DNA from: an uncultured Lachnospiraceae bacterium
Lineage (GTDB): Bacteria > Bacillota > Clostridia > Lachnospirales > Lachnospiraceae
Length of the DNA: 45,595 nucleotides
Reading direction: 5' to 3'
Assembly: GCA_910579285.1 (NCBI GenBank)
Contig: CAJTTT010000005.1
Span: 93,237-138,831 of the forward strand
Below, one piece after another: positions 17,845 through 26,903 of the stretch. The number at the start of each line of letters is the position of its first letter. The stretch's first letter is position 1. The notes below the pieces were generated by a model that made no database searches, was not told where the DNA came from, and saw nothing but the letters and a program-made list of their open reading frames with translations. The translations under genes were made by a program, and so were the position numbers.

Positions 17845-19285
17845 GCATCTCGATTCCCTTGCGGATTCTTGCAAGAGACTCTTCCTTTCCTAACACTTCC
17901 ATAAGCTCCGTCGCTCCACCCGGCGTCATCTGCTTGCCGGAAACGGCGGTTCTCACAGGCCACATCACATATCCGTTCTTAAATCCTTTTTCTTCCACAT
18001 AGGCGGAAAGCACCGCGTATAAGGCATCGTTTGTGTAATCCTCCTGCTCCTCCAGCCGCGGCAGAAGATCTTTTAAGACTGCCAGAGATGTCTCCCCGTT
18101 TGTCTTCATCTTCTTATGCGTGTACATAGCTGCATCATACTCTGGCAGTGCATCAAAGAAGTCCACATGCTCCCTGATATCCGGGAAAATCTCGATTCTG
18201 GTCTTGACCATAGCGGCAATCTTTTTCAGATCATAATCCTTTTTCACCGCCTCCTTTAAATAGGGTTCCGCCATCTCATAAAAGCGGTCGAAATCCATCG
18301 CCTTTAAATATTCCCCGTTCATCCATTTTAATTTCGTATAATCGAACACCGCAGGGGATTTGGAAAGATGATGATACTCAAACCGTTCTGTCAACTCCTC
18401 CAATGTAAAAATCTCTTCATTATCCTCCGGGCTCCAGCCAAGCAGCGCAACAAAATTGACTATGGCCTCCGAGAGAAATCCCTGCTCGATCAGATCCTCG
18501 TATGAGGAATGCCCGCACCGTTTGGAAAGCTTCTGATGAGACTCGTCCGTAATCAGAGGACAGTGCACATACTCCGGCACCTTCCAGCCAAAAGCATCGT
18601 AAAGACGGTTGTATTTCGGTGAGGAAGACAGATATTCGTTGCCGCGCACCACATGGGTAATTCCCATCAGATGATCGTCCACCACATTGGCGAAATTATA
18701 GGTGGGATACCCATCCGATTTGATCAGTATCATATCGTCAAGTTCTGCATTGTCCACCGTAATATCACCGTAGATATCGTCATGGAAAGTAGTCTGTCCC
18801 TCTGTAGGGTTATTCTGGCGGATCACATATGGCATTCCCGCTGCAAGATTTGCCTCCACCTCTTCCCTGGACAGATGCAGACAGTGCTTGTCATATATAT
18901 TGATTTCTTTTCCTGCCACCGTCTGTGTCAGGGAAGCAAGTCTCTCCTTGTCACAAAAGCAATAGTAAGCCTCACCCTTCTCAATCAGTTGTTTCGCATA
19001 CTGTAAATAAATGCCCTGCTTCTGACGTTCACTCTGCACATAAGGGCCGACGCCGCCATCCTTGTCCGGGCCTTCGTCATGCAGCAGCCCTGTATTCTCG
19101 AGCGTGCGGTAAATAATATCCACCGCTCCCTCCACATAACGCTCCTGATCCGTATCCTCTATCCGCAGGATAAAATCCCCGCCCTCGTGTTTCGCAATCA
19201 GATAAGCGTACAGCGCTGTCCTTAAATTTCCCACATGCATCCGCCCAGTAGGACTGGGGGCATATCTTGTTCTTATTTTCTCCAT
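17831..19285 (-). CDS. gltX: Glutamyl-tRNA synthetase
   Basis: A 484-residue class I synthetase. The HIGH motif is PSPTGRMHVGNLRTAL at the start, followed by LRIEDTDQERY, and the KMSKS loop is HQKLSKRCGH. The length is normal for bacterial GluRS, which charges tRNA-Glu and, in many Firmicutes, also tRNA-Gln. AGAGGAAAC precedes the ATG. The 3' end overlaps the helicase start, so both are probably on one transcript. Confidence 0.96.
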   Translation of the reverse strand: MEKIRTRYAPSPTGRMHVGNLRTALYAYLIAKHEGGDFILRIEDTDQERYVEGAVDIIYRTLENTGLLHDEGPDKDGGVGPYVQSERQKQGIYLQYAKQLIEKGEAYYCFCDKERLASLTQTVAGKEINIYDKHCLHLSREEVEANLAAGMPYVIRQNNPTEGQTTFHDDIYGDITVDNAELDDMILIKSDGYPTYNFANVVDDHLMGITHVVRGNEYLSSSPKYNRLYDAFGWKVPEYVHCPLITDESHQKLSKRCGHSSYEDLIEQGFLSEAIVNFVALLGWSPEDNEEIFTLEELTERFEYHHLSKSPAVFDYTKLKWMNGEYLKAMDFDRFYEMAEPYLKEAVKKDYDLKKIAAMVKTRIEIFPDIREHVDFFDALPEYDAAMYTHKKMKTNGETSLAVLKDLLPRLEEQEDYTNDALYAVLSAYVEEKGFKNGYVMWPVRTAVSGKQMTPGGATELMEVLGKEESLARIRKGIEMLEKI

Positions 19286-19305
19286 AGTTGTCTGTTTCCT
19301 CTGTC

Positions 19306-19333
19306 TTTATAATTTATGCAAAATTTTTATCAA
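19306..19333 (-). promoter_or_regulatory. Probable gltX promoter
   Basis: Minus strand TTGATA (19328-19333), 16-bp spacer, TATAAA (19306-19311). It lies just after the three-hairpin repeat, so that repeat may belong to the hydrogenase 3' end and not the gltX leader. No T-box sequence is present. Confidence 0.5.
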
Positions 19334-19450
19334 TCCATGCGGAGAATGCCGTATTTTGGCATTCTCTCGAGTAAAATGGAATCGCAACGCAACTCCTGGA
19401 ACTTCTTAGCGAGACAGCCTATGCTGTCGAGTTTTAAAAGTTCTTTTCAC
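19334..19450 (-). ncRNA. Three-hairpin structured repeat, copy A
   Basis: A 117-nt element shared with 24310-24426. Read on minus, the stems are GACAGC/GCTGTC (arms 19423-19428 and 19413-19418), GGAGTTGC/GCGATTCC (19389-19396 and 19378-19385) and GAGAATGCC/GGCATTCTC (19358-19366 and 19342-19350). Between stems, TAAAACTC and TAAGAAGT are conserved. Several stem positions differ from copy B with the partner changed to match. The 5' end covers the last codons and stop of the hydrogenase gene. Confidence 0.6.
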
Positions 19451-20951
19451 TCTGTTCAACGCGGTTCTGGTGCATACTCGGATCAGGAATTTTCTCCGAA
19501 GCCGCTTCCTTAAAGGATGCAACTGCTTTCGCCGCCGCAGCCGGCGCAATATTCGTACCCGCACCTGCCACACAGCCGCCGGGACATGCCATTCCCTCGA
19601 TCAGACATCCGTTTTTCTTTCCCGCCTTGGCAAGCATCAGCATCTTCTTACACTCAGACAGACTCTCCGCATGTTCGATATGCACTTCCACATCGGGATA
19701 AAACTCTTTCACACACTCTTCTATGGCATTTGCCACGCCGCCGGCTACACCGTAGCCTCGGCCCGCGCCCGTCGCGCCCTGCATCTCGTCCAACGCCTGA
19801 ATCTCTTTTAAGAAAATGCCCTTCGCCTCAAAAATCCCCGTCAGTTCCTCAAAGGTTATGACAAAATCCACATCAGAACGGATGGTTCTGCGGGATGCCT
19901 CCAGCTTTTTGGAAGCGCACGGACCAATGAAGACCACCTTGGCGTCGGGATGCTCCTCCTTAATCAGACGCGCCGTAGCTACCATAGGCGTCAGCGCATT
20001 CGATATCTTGTCGATGGTTTCCGGGAAAAACTTCTTCGCAAGCACCGACCATGACGGGCAGCAGGAAGTCAGACTAAACGGCAGCTTTCCTGTGGAAACT
20101 TCCTTCGCATAGTGCTCTGCCTCAGCGACAGCGCCCATATCCGCGCCCACTGCCGTCTCATACACATCGTAAAAACCCAGCTCTTTCAACGCTGTTTTCA
20201 GCATATCCGGCGTCACATCCGGGCCAAACTGCCCGGCAAAAGCAGGCGCTACCTGTGCAACAATCTTTCCACCCGCCTGCAGTGCACGGATCATCTGGAA
20301 AATCTGTGACTTATCCGCAATGGCGCCAAAAGGACAGTTCACCATACACTGTCCGCAGGAAACGCACAGATCATTGTCAATCACGGCGCGTCCCTTCTCA
20401 TCATTTTTGATTGCATTAACGCCGCAGGCGCCCGCACACGGCCTCACCTGATGGGCGATGGCATCATAAGGGCAGACTGCCTTACACTTACCACATTTGA
20501 TACATTTTTCCGGGTCAATCACTGACCTGCCGTTTATCATGGAGACCGCTCCTCTGGGACATACCTCACGGCATGGGTGCGCCACGCATCCCATACAGCG
20601 GTCAGTCACATAATAACTGTTCTCCGGGCAGGCGTTGCAGGCAGAAGGAATCACCTGCATCAGCGGCGGCTCATAATATTTCTCAGAGATATTGCTCTCC
20701 TCGAGTCCCTGCGTCAGATGCACAGGCACATTTTCCGGCCGCAGGGAAAGTCCCATAGCCAGCCGGATTCTCTCGCGCACAATGGCCCGATCCCTGTAAA
20801 TATTCTCATATTCGGACTCATCATAGTCCACAATCTTATAGGGCAGGGCTTCAATATCATCCTTTAAATTATCCGAATGATAGGCAAGCTGCGCCACTTC
20901 CTTAAAAATACGTCTTCTGTTCTTCCGAACCTGCGTATCAATTCCTCTCAT
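19434..20951 (-). CDS. [FeFe] hydrogenase with ferredoxin domains
   Basis: A 505-residue monomeric iron-only hydrogenase. The N-terminal half holds 4Fe-4S cysteine sets (CMGCVAHPCREVCP, CIKCGKCKAVCP, CVSCGQCMVNCP). The H-cluster motifs are TSCCPSW (L1), GPCASKK (L2) and EGMACPGGCVAGAGT (L3). It exchanges electrons between ferredoxin and protons/H2; the short motifs resemble group B, whose physiological role is less clear than group A. GGAGG lies close before ATG 20951. The last residues EQSEKNF fall in the three-hairpin repeat and may be acquired. Confidence 0.9.
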   Translation of the reverse strand: MRGIDTQVRKNRRRIFKEVAQLAYHSDNLKDDIEALPYKIVDYDESEYENIYRDRAIVRERIRLAMGLSLRPENVPVHLTQGLEESNISEKYYEPPLMQVIPSACNACPENSYYVTDRCMGCVAHPCREVCPRGAVSMINGRSVIDPEKCIKCGKCKAVCPYDAIAHQVRPCAGACGVNAIKNDEKGRAVIDNDLCVSCGQCMVNCPFGAIADKSQIFQMIRALQAGGKIVAQVAPAFAGQFGPDVTPDMLKTALKELGFYDVYETAVGADMGAVAEAEHYAKEVSTGKLPFSLTSCCPSWSVLAKKFFPETIDKISNALTPMVATARLIKEEHPDAKVVFIGPCASKKLEASRRTIRSDVDFVITFEELTGIFEAKGIFLKEIQALDEMQGATGAGRGYGVAGGVANAIEECVKEFYPDVEVHIEHAESLSECKKMLMLAKAGKKNGCLIEGMACPGGCVAGAGTNIAPAAAAKAVASFKEAASEKIPDPSMHQNRVEQSEKNF

Positions 20952-21031
20952 ACTGCCTCCGTTCATACAATCCCGCAATGCAGACTAAAAAACTTCTTTT
21001 TTCCTGCGCTCTGCTCATTTCCATCACGGAT

Positions 21032-21060
21032 ATTTTCCCACAAAGTCTTACGGAAGTCAA
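21032..21060 (-). promoter_or_regulatory. Possible hydrogenase promoter
   Basis: Minus strand TTGACT (21055-21060), 17-bp spacer, GAAAAT (21032-21037). The -10 is weak. It sits in the 161-bp gap between the ABC exporter and the hydrogenase. Confidence 0.3.
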
Positions 21061-21112
21061 TCATTCTGAGGAAAATCACCGACAGCGACAGAGAAGCCCG
21101 GAAAGACGATCC

Positions 21113-23236
21113 TCACCGCCGCCTTCTTCTCAGCCAGATCACAAGTCCTGCCGTGAGAACCGCGAGCGGAATCACAATCACACACAGAACCGCCGCAATA
21201 TAAGCTGTCTGCGCCTTAAACACAAGATTCGGCATGGACAGACTCTTGACTGGAATGGCAACCGATGATTCGTGATCCGCCAGCATACTTATCATACTGC
21301 TAAAAAGCTTCACATTATTTCCAGGCGCCATTTCATCAGCAAGGCTTGTGAAAAGACTTTCTCCTCCTACCAGAAAAGCATGGGAAACACTGCCGTCCTC
21401 CACCGTTTTCTCCACTTCAACGCTGACGTTAAAGGGTCCGTCAATGTCGTTTTCTCCTTTATTATAGTCGCTGCTGTCAGTGATACCTGTCTTGGAAAAC
21501 GCACTGCCGCTTGTCGTCAAAAGCGGTGTATAGTGAATATCATCCGCTGTATCCTCATAGGACAGCCCTTTGGAAAAAGGTGCAAATACCAGAGCGTCCG
21601 CCAAGGGCGCCGTCACCTCCGCAGAAGCAATCTCCGGGAAGAGATAATATGGATTCTGATAATAATAGCTGCGATCCATCTCCACGATTGTTCCATCCAC
21701 CTCGGATATGCCGTAAAAGGCAAGAATCGTTTCAAAATTTGTCATCTCTCCCTCTGTCATGGTCGAGATAATCAGCGCATTGCCTCCCTTTTGCAGATAG
21801 CGGATCACCTTTTCGGCATCTTCTTTCGAGTAATCGCCCGTGGGCGCATTCAGAATAATCCCCTGCGCATCCTCTGGGATTTCATCCACCGAGTGGAGCA
21901 TCAATGTCTCACAGGCCGCATTTTCCTTCGTTATGGTATCTGCGAACTTCTCCTCCAGTTCCAGCTCGCCATGACCGCCAATCGCGTAAAAGACCGGCAT
22001 ATCTTCTGTGGTGACATACGCCAATGCTGAGACCGTCTGCCCTTCCCCGTCGTAACCAGTGGTCTGGTAACTGTAAGTAGAATAGTCCATCTCATAAGTA
22101 TAAATATCTCCGTAATCCACCACCGTACTTCGCCGCTCTCCTACCACAATCAAACTGCCCGTGGAAGGCTGTGTTTCCGTGTAATTCTGATAAAAATTCG
22201 GGTTCTTTGCCGGGCTGACATACTTGATCTCTATATGCCCCGACTGATCCGCCATCCGCTCAAGTGTTTTAGAAAAATCTGCATCTCCTGCGCCTTCCTC
22301 CGCCAGCACATAGATCGTAATATCCTCGGACAACCCGGACAGAAACGCCTTCGTCTCATCCGTAAGCGCATAAAGCCTGTTTTCCGTCAAATCAAAAGAG
22401 GAATACTGCTCCGGCACATAATTCAGCCCGAGATTGACCGCTGTGGCTGCCGCAATCGCCAGCAAAATTCCCGTGATGCTGTACGCTCCCACTTTCAAGC
22501 CGCCCCCGGAAATATTATAGCGGCGCTTCTGAATGGTCTGCGCCGTACAGAACAGCGCAAGACTTATGGCTGTCAGATAATAGACCACCGCCTCCAGTTC
22601 AAAATAGCCGGAGGAAAGCGTGTCAAACCGGCTGACCATATCAAAACAGGACAAAATCTTCCCCATCACCGTAGTTACCGAAGAAGTGCCCGTGCTTGTA
22701 AGCAAATTCGATATGCCCGGCATAATATAGCCGAGAAACAGCGCGCCAAAGGAAAGCACCGCGGCAATCACCACGCTCTCCGTCAAGGACGACAGAAAAA
22801 GTCCCACCGCCAGCGCGAGACACCCATACAGAAAAAAGCCAAGAAGCGAGGCGTAGGAAACACCCAGCCGGAAGTCCCCGCCCTGCATAAGAAAGAGCGG
22901 CACAATTCCCATAAACGCCGTCGGCAGAAAGAGCACCGTCGCAAGCGCCAGATATTTTCCAAATACTATCTTTCCCACCGAGACAGGCGCTGTCAAAATC
23001 AGCTGATCCGTCTTATTTTTCCGTTCCTCTGAGAGCGTTCTCATGGTGAGAATCGGTATCGTCACAATAAACGTAAACACAATGCTCTGCAGCACATAAG
23101 CTATGGTCGGATACCCCATGAGCATGTTATAAACAATAAAATACAGCCCCATCACAAAGAGATTGACCGCCACAAACAGCCAGCCTGTGAAAGAACAGAA
23201 GTAAGATTTTAATTCTCTTTTATAGATCGCTCTCAT
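21113..23236 (-). CDS. Fused ABC permease and GldG-like protein
   Basis: A 707-residue protein. Residues 1-250 are an ABC-2 permease with six membrane segments (GWLFVAVNLFVMGLYFIV, LATVLFLPTAFMGIVPLFL, VVIAAVLSFGALFLGYIM and others). A seventh segment leads to a ~430-residue extracytoplasmic GldG-like (ABC_transp_aux) domain starting near SSFDLTENRLYALTDETKAFL, with a C-terminal membrane helix and a basic tail. GldF/GldG homologues outside Bacteroidetes are ABC exporters of unknown cargo. ATG 23236 follows GAGGAGGAGACCG. It overlaps the ATPase gene by 17 bp. Confidence 0.85.
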   Translation of the reverse strand: MRAIYKRELKSYFCSFTGWLFVAVNLFVMGLYFIVYNMLMGYPTIAYVLQSIVFTFIVTIPILTMRTLSEERKNKTDQLILTAPVSVGKIVFGKYLALATVLFLPTAFMGIVPLFLMQGGDFRLGVSYASLLGFFLYGCLALAVGLFLSSLTESVVIAAVLSFGALFLGYIMPGISNLLTSTGTSSVTTVMGKILSCFDMVSRFDTLSSGYFELEAVVYYLTAISLALFCTAQTIQKRRYNISGGGLKVGAYSITGILLAIAAATAVNLGLNYVPEQYSSFDLTENRLYALTDETKAFLSGLSEDITIYVLAEEGAGDADFSKTLERMADQSGHIEIKYVSPAKNPNFYQNYTETQPSTGSLIVVGERRSTVVDYGDIYTYEMDYSTYSYQTTGYDGEGQTVSALAYVTTEDMPVFYAIGGHGELELEEKFADTITKENAACETLMLHSVDEIPEDAQGIILNAPTGDYSKEDAEKVIRYLQKGGNALIISTMTEGEMTNFETILAFYGISEVDGTIVEMDRSYYYQNPYYLFPEIASAEVTAPLADALVFAPFSKGLSYEDTADDIHYTPLLTTSGSAFSKTGITDSSDYNKGENDIDGPFNVSVEVEKTVEDGSVSHAFLVGGESLFTSLADEMAPGNNVKLFSSMISMLADHESSVAIPVKSLSMPNLVFKAQTAYIAAVLCVIVIPLAVLTAGLVIWLRRRRR

Positions 23237-24281
23237 CGGTCTCCTCCTCTCCCGCCACACTTTCCGTTTTATCTACGGTTGTCCCGGCATTATCTACCTC
23301 CTCTGCCGTTTCGGCCGCCTCCGTCTCCTCTTCTTCCTCCGACTTCTCCTCGGTCTCCGTCAGCTCCAGGAAAATATCCTCCAGCGATTTCTCCGACCGA
23401 TTCATGGACAGAATCGGCATGCCTGCCCCAGCCAGCGCGACTGACAGTGACTTTCGGATATCCGTGTCCTCCTTCGTCTCTATGCGAATTAAAATACTGC
23501 CTTCCTCACTGCCATTCTCAAACGTGTACTGTTCTATTTCCTCCATCTGTTCCAGTACCGCTTCCGCCTGCCCGCGCTCTCCGATCACCGTCACCGCAAG
23601 CTCCGCCGTACCCTGCATCATTTTCTGTAACTCCTCGGGAGAACCGCTGGCCGCCAGCCTGCCCTTAGATATAATCAGAATGTGATCACATACCGCACTG
23701 ATCTCGGAAAGAATATGGGAGCTTAAAATCACGGTATGCTCCCCCGCAAGCCCCTTTATCAGGTCGCGCATCTCTATGATCTGCTTCGGGTCAAGCCCCA
23801 CCATAGGCTCATCCAGAATCAGCACCTTCGGGTTTCCCACAAGCGCCTGCGCAAGCCCCACTCTCTGCTTATACCCTTTGGAAAGATTTTTGATCAGCCG
23901 GCGTCTCATATCCGATAACGAAAGCCGTTCCTCCAACGCTGCCACCCGCTCTTTCCGCTCCGCCTTCGGCACCTTTTTCAGTTCCGCCGCAAAGAGTAAA
24001 AACTCCCGCACCGTCATATCCGGGTAAAGAGGCGGAACCTCCGGCAGATACCCGATACAGGCTTTCGCCGCAATCGCCTCCTTCAAAATATCATGCCCGT
24101 CGATCACAACCGATCCGCCGTCAGCCGCAATATATCCTGTCATCACATTCATAGTCGTTGTCTTACCTGCGCCGTTTGGGCCAAGGAAACCATAGATTTT
24201 CCCTTCCTCCACCGTAAACGACATACCGTCTACCGCCACATGGCCGCCATACCGCTTGACTAAATTTTCCACCTGTATCAA
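23220..24281 (-). CDS. ABC transporter ATP-binding protein (GldA-like)
   Basis: A 353-residue ATPase. Walker A is GPNGAGKTTT, the signature LSKGYKQRVGLAQAL, Walker B VLILDEPMVGLDP. After the core comes a regulatory domain and a 45-residue acidic tail (SEEEEETEAAETAEEVD...). It powers the fused permease encoded next. A TTG at 24281 is the best start: GGGAGG lies 8 nt upstream and the product begins MIQVENLVKRYGG, the usual ABC N-terminus. The region just upstream holds copy B of the three-hairpin repeat. Confidence 0.9.
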   Translation of the reverse strand: MIQVENLVKRYGGHVAVDGMSFTVEEGKIYGFLGPNGAGKTTTMNVMTGYIAADGGSVVIDGHDILKEAIAAKACIGYLPEVPPLYPDMTVREFLLFAAELKKVPKAERKERVAALEERLSLSDMRRRLIKNLSKGYKQRVGLAQALVGNPKVLILDEPMVGLDPKQIIEMRDLIKGLAGEHTVILSSHILSEISAVCDHILIISKGRLAASGSPEELQKMMQGTAELAVTVIGERGQAEAVLEQMEEIEQYTFENGSEEGSILIRIETKEDTDIRKSLSVALAGAGMPILSMNRSEKSLEDIFLELTETEEKSEEEEETEAAETAEEVDNAGTTVDKTESVAGEEETDESDL

Positions 24282-24309
24282 AGCATATTCCTCCCTTATT
24301 ATTGAATCC

Positions 24310-24426
24310 TCCATACGGAGAATAGCCATACTTTTTGGCATTCTCCTGTGTGAAAAGTCTGCACCGCAGACTTAGTACTTCTTAACGAAGCAGCCTCTGC
24401 TGCTGAGTTTTAGAAATACTTCTCAC
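24310..24426 (-). ncRNA. Three-hairpin structured repeat, copy B
   Basis: A 117-nt counterpart of 19334-19450, 29 bp upstream of the ABC ATPase start. Stems on minus: AGCAGC/GCTGCT (24099-type arms at 24399-24404 and 24389-24394), AGTCTGC/GCAGACT (24366-24372 and 24356-24362), GGAGAATGCC/GGCTATTCTCC (24337-24346 and 24317-24327). It may be a leader element or a stand-alone RNA. The rest of the 24282-24585 gap holds only the promoters noted here. Confidence 0.6.
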
Positions 24427-24495
24427 ACTAATATACTGGCAAAATGTGTCTCTATTCGTATCAAATTGTGAATATTCTGTGTCTTCCCACACTAC

Positions 24496-24522
24496 ACACA
24501 TAGGTGATTATAACATACTATA
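24496..24522 (+). promoter_or_regulatory. Possible mother-cell sigma promoter of cotJ
   Basis: CATACTATA (24514-24522) matches the sigma-K -10 pattern CATAnnnTA and is one change from sigma-E CATACAnT; AC lies 16 bp upstream. It is about 65 nt before cotJA. Confidence 0.35.
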
Positions 24523-24585
24523 TTATTAAAAAATACATGAAATTCGTGTGCCGGTTCTTCCGGCGCACCAATAGAAAGGATGCAT

Positions 24586-24759
24586 ATGAAGGATTATCTT
24601 TACAGGGAACCCTGCGATGATTTCCCCATCGCAATGGCCTATGTCCCCTGGCAGCACTTCAATGGGATCTGCGAAAATCTGGAAAAAGGGTATTGCGACG
24701 GCACCGTCTTTCCTGAACTTGACAAACCTTTTACAGGAAGGAGATGTTGTAACGGATGA
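24586..24759 (+). CDS. cotJA: Spore coat associated protein CotJA
   Basis: A 57-residue protein with the CotJA core IAMAYVPWQHF and GTVFPELDKPF; the Cys-rich end is GRRCCNG. CotJA is the first gene of cotJABC and helps assemble the CotJ proteins into the spore coat in the mother cell. AAAGGA lies 5 nt before the ATG. The stop overlaps the cotJB start (ATGA, 24756-24759). Confidence 0.9.
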   Translation: MKDYLYREPCDDFPIAMAYVPWQHFNGICENLEKGYCDGTVFPELDKPFTGRRCCNG

Positions 24760-25031
24760 ATACACAATTTTCAGGTGAGCAGGAAAAACTGCTCCACGAT
24801 ATCGGAATCTTAAGCTTCGTTGTCATCGAACTGTCCCTCTATCTGGACACCCATCCCACTGATCAGAACGCCTTAAAATATTTTAACCATTATAATCGTC
24901 TGGCAAACCAGGCCAGGCAGGAATACTCCGCCAAATATACGCCTCTCACCATTTCCTGTGCAGATGTATCGGCGTGTGACGACTGGAAATGGGCCTTGGC
25001 GCCTATGCCCTGGGAAGGAGGCTGTAATTAA
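24756..25031 (+). CDS. cotJB: Spore coat protein CotJB
   Basis: A 91-residue protein with the CotJB pattern LLHDIGILSFVVIELSLYLD and a C-terminal WKWALAPMPWEGGCN. It belongs to the cotJ operon and is coupled at both ends: ATGA overlap with cotJA and a TAATG overlap with cotJC. A structural coat role is inferred from the family. Confidence 0.9.
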   Translation: MNTQFSGEQEKLLHDIGILSFVVIELSLYLDTHPTDQNALKYFNHYNRLANQARQEYSAKYTPLTISCADVSACDDWKWALAPMPWEGGCN

Positions 25032-25216
25032 TGTGGAATTATGAGAGAAGATTAGAGTTCCCTGTAAACATCAAGGAGGCCAACGCGGATATCGCGCAGG
25101 CCATCATCAGCCAGTACGGCGGCCCTGACGGAGAGATGGGCGCTTCCATGCGCTATCTGTCCCAGCGGTACGCGTGCCCTTATCGGGAGGTGGCAGGGGT
25201 GCTTACCGATATCGGT
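25031..25216 (+). pseudogene. cotJC: CotJC, interrupted after codon 62 by the integrative element
   Basis: The first 62 codons are a good CotJC (manganese-catalase family) start: MWNYERRLEFPVNIKEANAD, then GGPDGEMGASMRYLSQRY and GVLTDIG. CotJC proteins are about 190 residues and continue with TEELGHLE, which carries metal ligands; here the frame changes to unrelated codons and stops at 25333. The break coincides with the end of the serine recombinase gene, so the gene is split by insertion. The other half should lie at the element's far end, beyond this window. Confidence 0.85.
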
Positions 25217-25228
25217 GTATCGGTTACA

Positions 25229-26830
25229 CTATGGGATATCAATCAACTCCATACTTACGATCTCTGTTACATAATTCTCACTTCTCCCAGAGGATCTGAC
25301 CATCATTCTAACCGCAAACGGCAGGCATCTTAAATATATATCCACCATGTCCTTCGTGATCACCATTTTCTCAAGAATTTCCCGATATAGGCCTTGATTG
25401 TCCCCGTCAAAAGACATGATCTCATCAAGGACCGCCATATACCCCTCTGCTTCTGCCGCCTGTCTTTCCCGGATTCTGTCATTCTGCCCGGCCAGTTCCA
25501 ATGTCTGCTCCAGATCCTGTATCTGCTCGTCATACCACTTCGTCTGATCTGCCAGATCCTGCCTGCTTATCACTCCCTCTAATGCAAGATCGACAGCCTT
25601 ACACTTTTTCTCACTCAGCGCCTCAATACGATCACGGATCTGATCTGTTTCCTTGATGGCTGTGGTATGTAGTGTGTTAATATCTTTTACTATTTCATTT
25701 CGAAGAGAGTCATAGTTAATCTTGATATGTGATATCAGAAACTTCATACAAAAAAGCAACGCCCTTTCATTGATGGAGGCATTTTCACAGCCAACTATTT
25801 CTCCCATTCTTTCTTTCGGTCGTCCGAAGTTCGCTGCCGCATAACAACGCCACGCCTTGTACATCACTCCATTTTTCAACTGCTTTGTCTTACTTACATA
25901 GTGCAAACCACACATGCCACAGTACAGTTTCCCGCTACACCAATATCGGTTGCTATGCTTCATTAGCTGCTCCGAAGAAGGTAATTTTTTCTGCAGCTCG
26001 TCCTGTGTCCGATTCCAGAGTTCCCTTGAAATAATCGGCTGATGGTGGTCATACAAATAGACCATCTCCTCCTCTCCCCGATTATACTTTTTGTCATGGG
26101 TCAGATAATTAGGCGTGATGGTTTTCTTCTGACACAGATCACCCACATATTTTTCGTTTCTAAGAACCCGCAGGATCACTGTATTTGACCATATCTTTAC
26201 TCGTTTCGGTCTCATCCCCTCTTCTACAAGCTCCCTGGCAATCACATGCGTACCCTTTTCCTCGACAGTGTATTTATGAAAGATAGCCCGCACCACCGGG
26301 GCCTCTTCTTCATTTACTGTCAGTTTTCCATCTTTGACATAATAGCCAAGAAGATCTCGTCCAAAAACCACCCCCTGCTCCATCCTGCGTTTCTGTCCCC
26401 ATTTGACACGCTCAGACGTCTTTCTGCTCTCTTCCTGCGCAATGCTTGCCATGATAGTAAGCCGCAGCTCTCCATCACAATCTCTCGTATCAATATTATC
26501 GATTGTAAATACAACGCCAACCCCGGAGTCCTTCAGCTTCCGTGTATAGAAAAGGGTATCCACAGTATTTCTTGCAAAACGGCACACCTCCTTAGTTAAA
26601 ATCAGATCAATGTGGCCATGCATTGCCTCATCAATCATGGCATTAAATCCGGCCCGTTTTTTTGTCTGTGTGCCGCTTATGCCCTCATCATAATAAATGT
26701 TATCCAGAATCCAGTCATCATGTGCATTGATATACTCACAAAAATATTTGCGCTGGCTGACCAGTGAATTGGCCTGATCATCCTTATCTGTCGAAACCCG
26801 GCAGTAAGCAGCTACTCTTAACTTTTTCAT
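25229..26830 (-). CDS. Large serine recombinase (integrase/excisionase)
   Basis: A 533-residue site-specific recombinase. The N-terminal resolvase domain has YCRVSTD with catalytic Ser13, ILTKEVCRFARN and later GYYVKDGK. The recombinase domain follows (~170-280), then a zinc ribbon (CSGKLYCGMCG ... WRCYAA ... CENA) and a coiled-coil region. It cuts and joins att sites through a Ser-DNA link. AAAGGAG precedes ATG 26830. The gene ends about 12 bp from the cotJC junction, as expected for the element's own integrase. Confidence 0.93.
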   Translation of the reverse strand: MKKLRVAAYCRVSTDKDDQANSLVSQRKYFCEYINAHDDWILDNIYYDEGISGTQTKKRAGFNAMIDEAMHGHIDLILTKEVCRFARNTVDTLFYTRKLKDSGVGVVFTIDNIDTRDCDGELRLTIMASIAQEESRKTSERVKWGQKRRMEQGVVFGRDLLGYYVKDGKLTVNEEEAPVVRAIFHKYTVEEKGTHVIARELVEEGMRPKRVKIWSNTVILRVLRNEKYVGDLCQKKTITPNYLTHDKKYNRGEEEMVYLYDHHQPIISRELWNRTQDELQKKLPSSEQLMKHSNRYWCSGKLYCGMCGLHYVSKTKQLKNGVMYKAWRCYAAANFGRPKERMGEIVGCENASINERALLFCMKFLISHIKINYDSLRNEIVKDINTLHTTAIKETDQIRDRIEALSEKKCKAVDLALEGVISRQDLADQTKWYDEQIQDLEQTLELAGQNDRIRERQAAEAEGYMAVLDEIMSFDGDNQGLYREILEKMVITKDMVDIYLRCLPFAVRMMVRSSGRSENYVTEIVSMELIDIP

Positions 26831-26903
26831 TGTCAGTCTCCTTTTCAGGAAATGACACATCATCGCATTAATCTTAGCAGATCAATGTGGTGACATGCAA
26901 TAA

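Noticed and set aside
19286..19433. T-box riboswitch upstream of gltX
   Set aside because: No T-box specific sequence or antiterminator was found; the structured repeat does not match that class. The trpS leader is also too short.
25217..25333. Reading frame continuing cotJC to a stop at 25333
   Set aside because: The codons after 25216 do not match CotJC and overlap the recombinase gene on the opposite strand; it is a chance continuation past the insertion.
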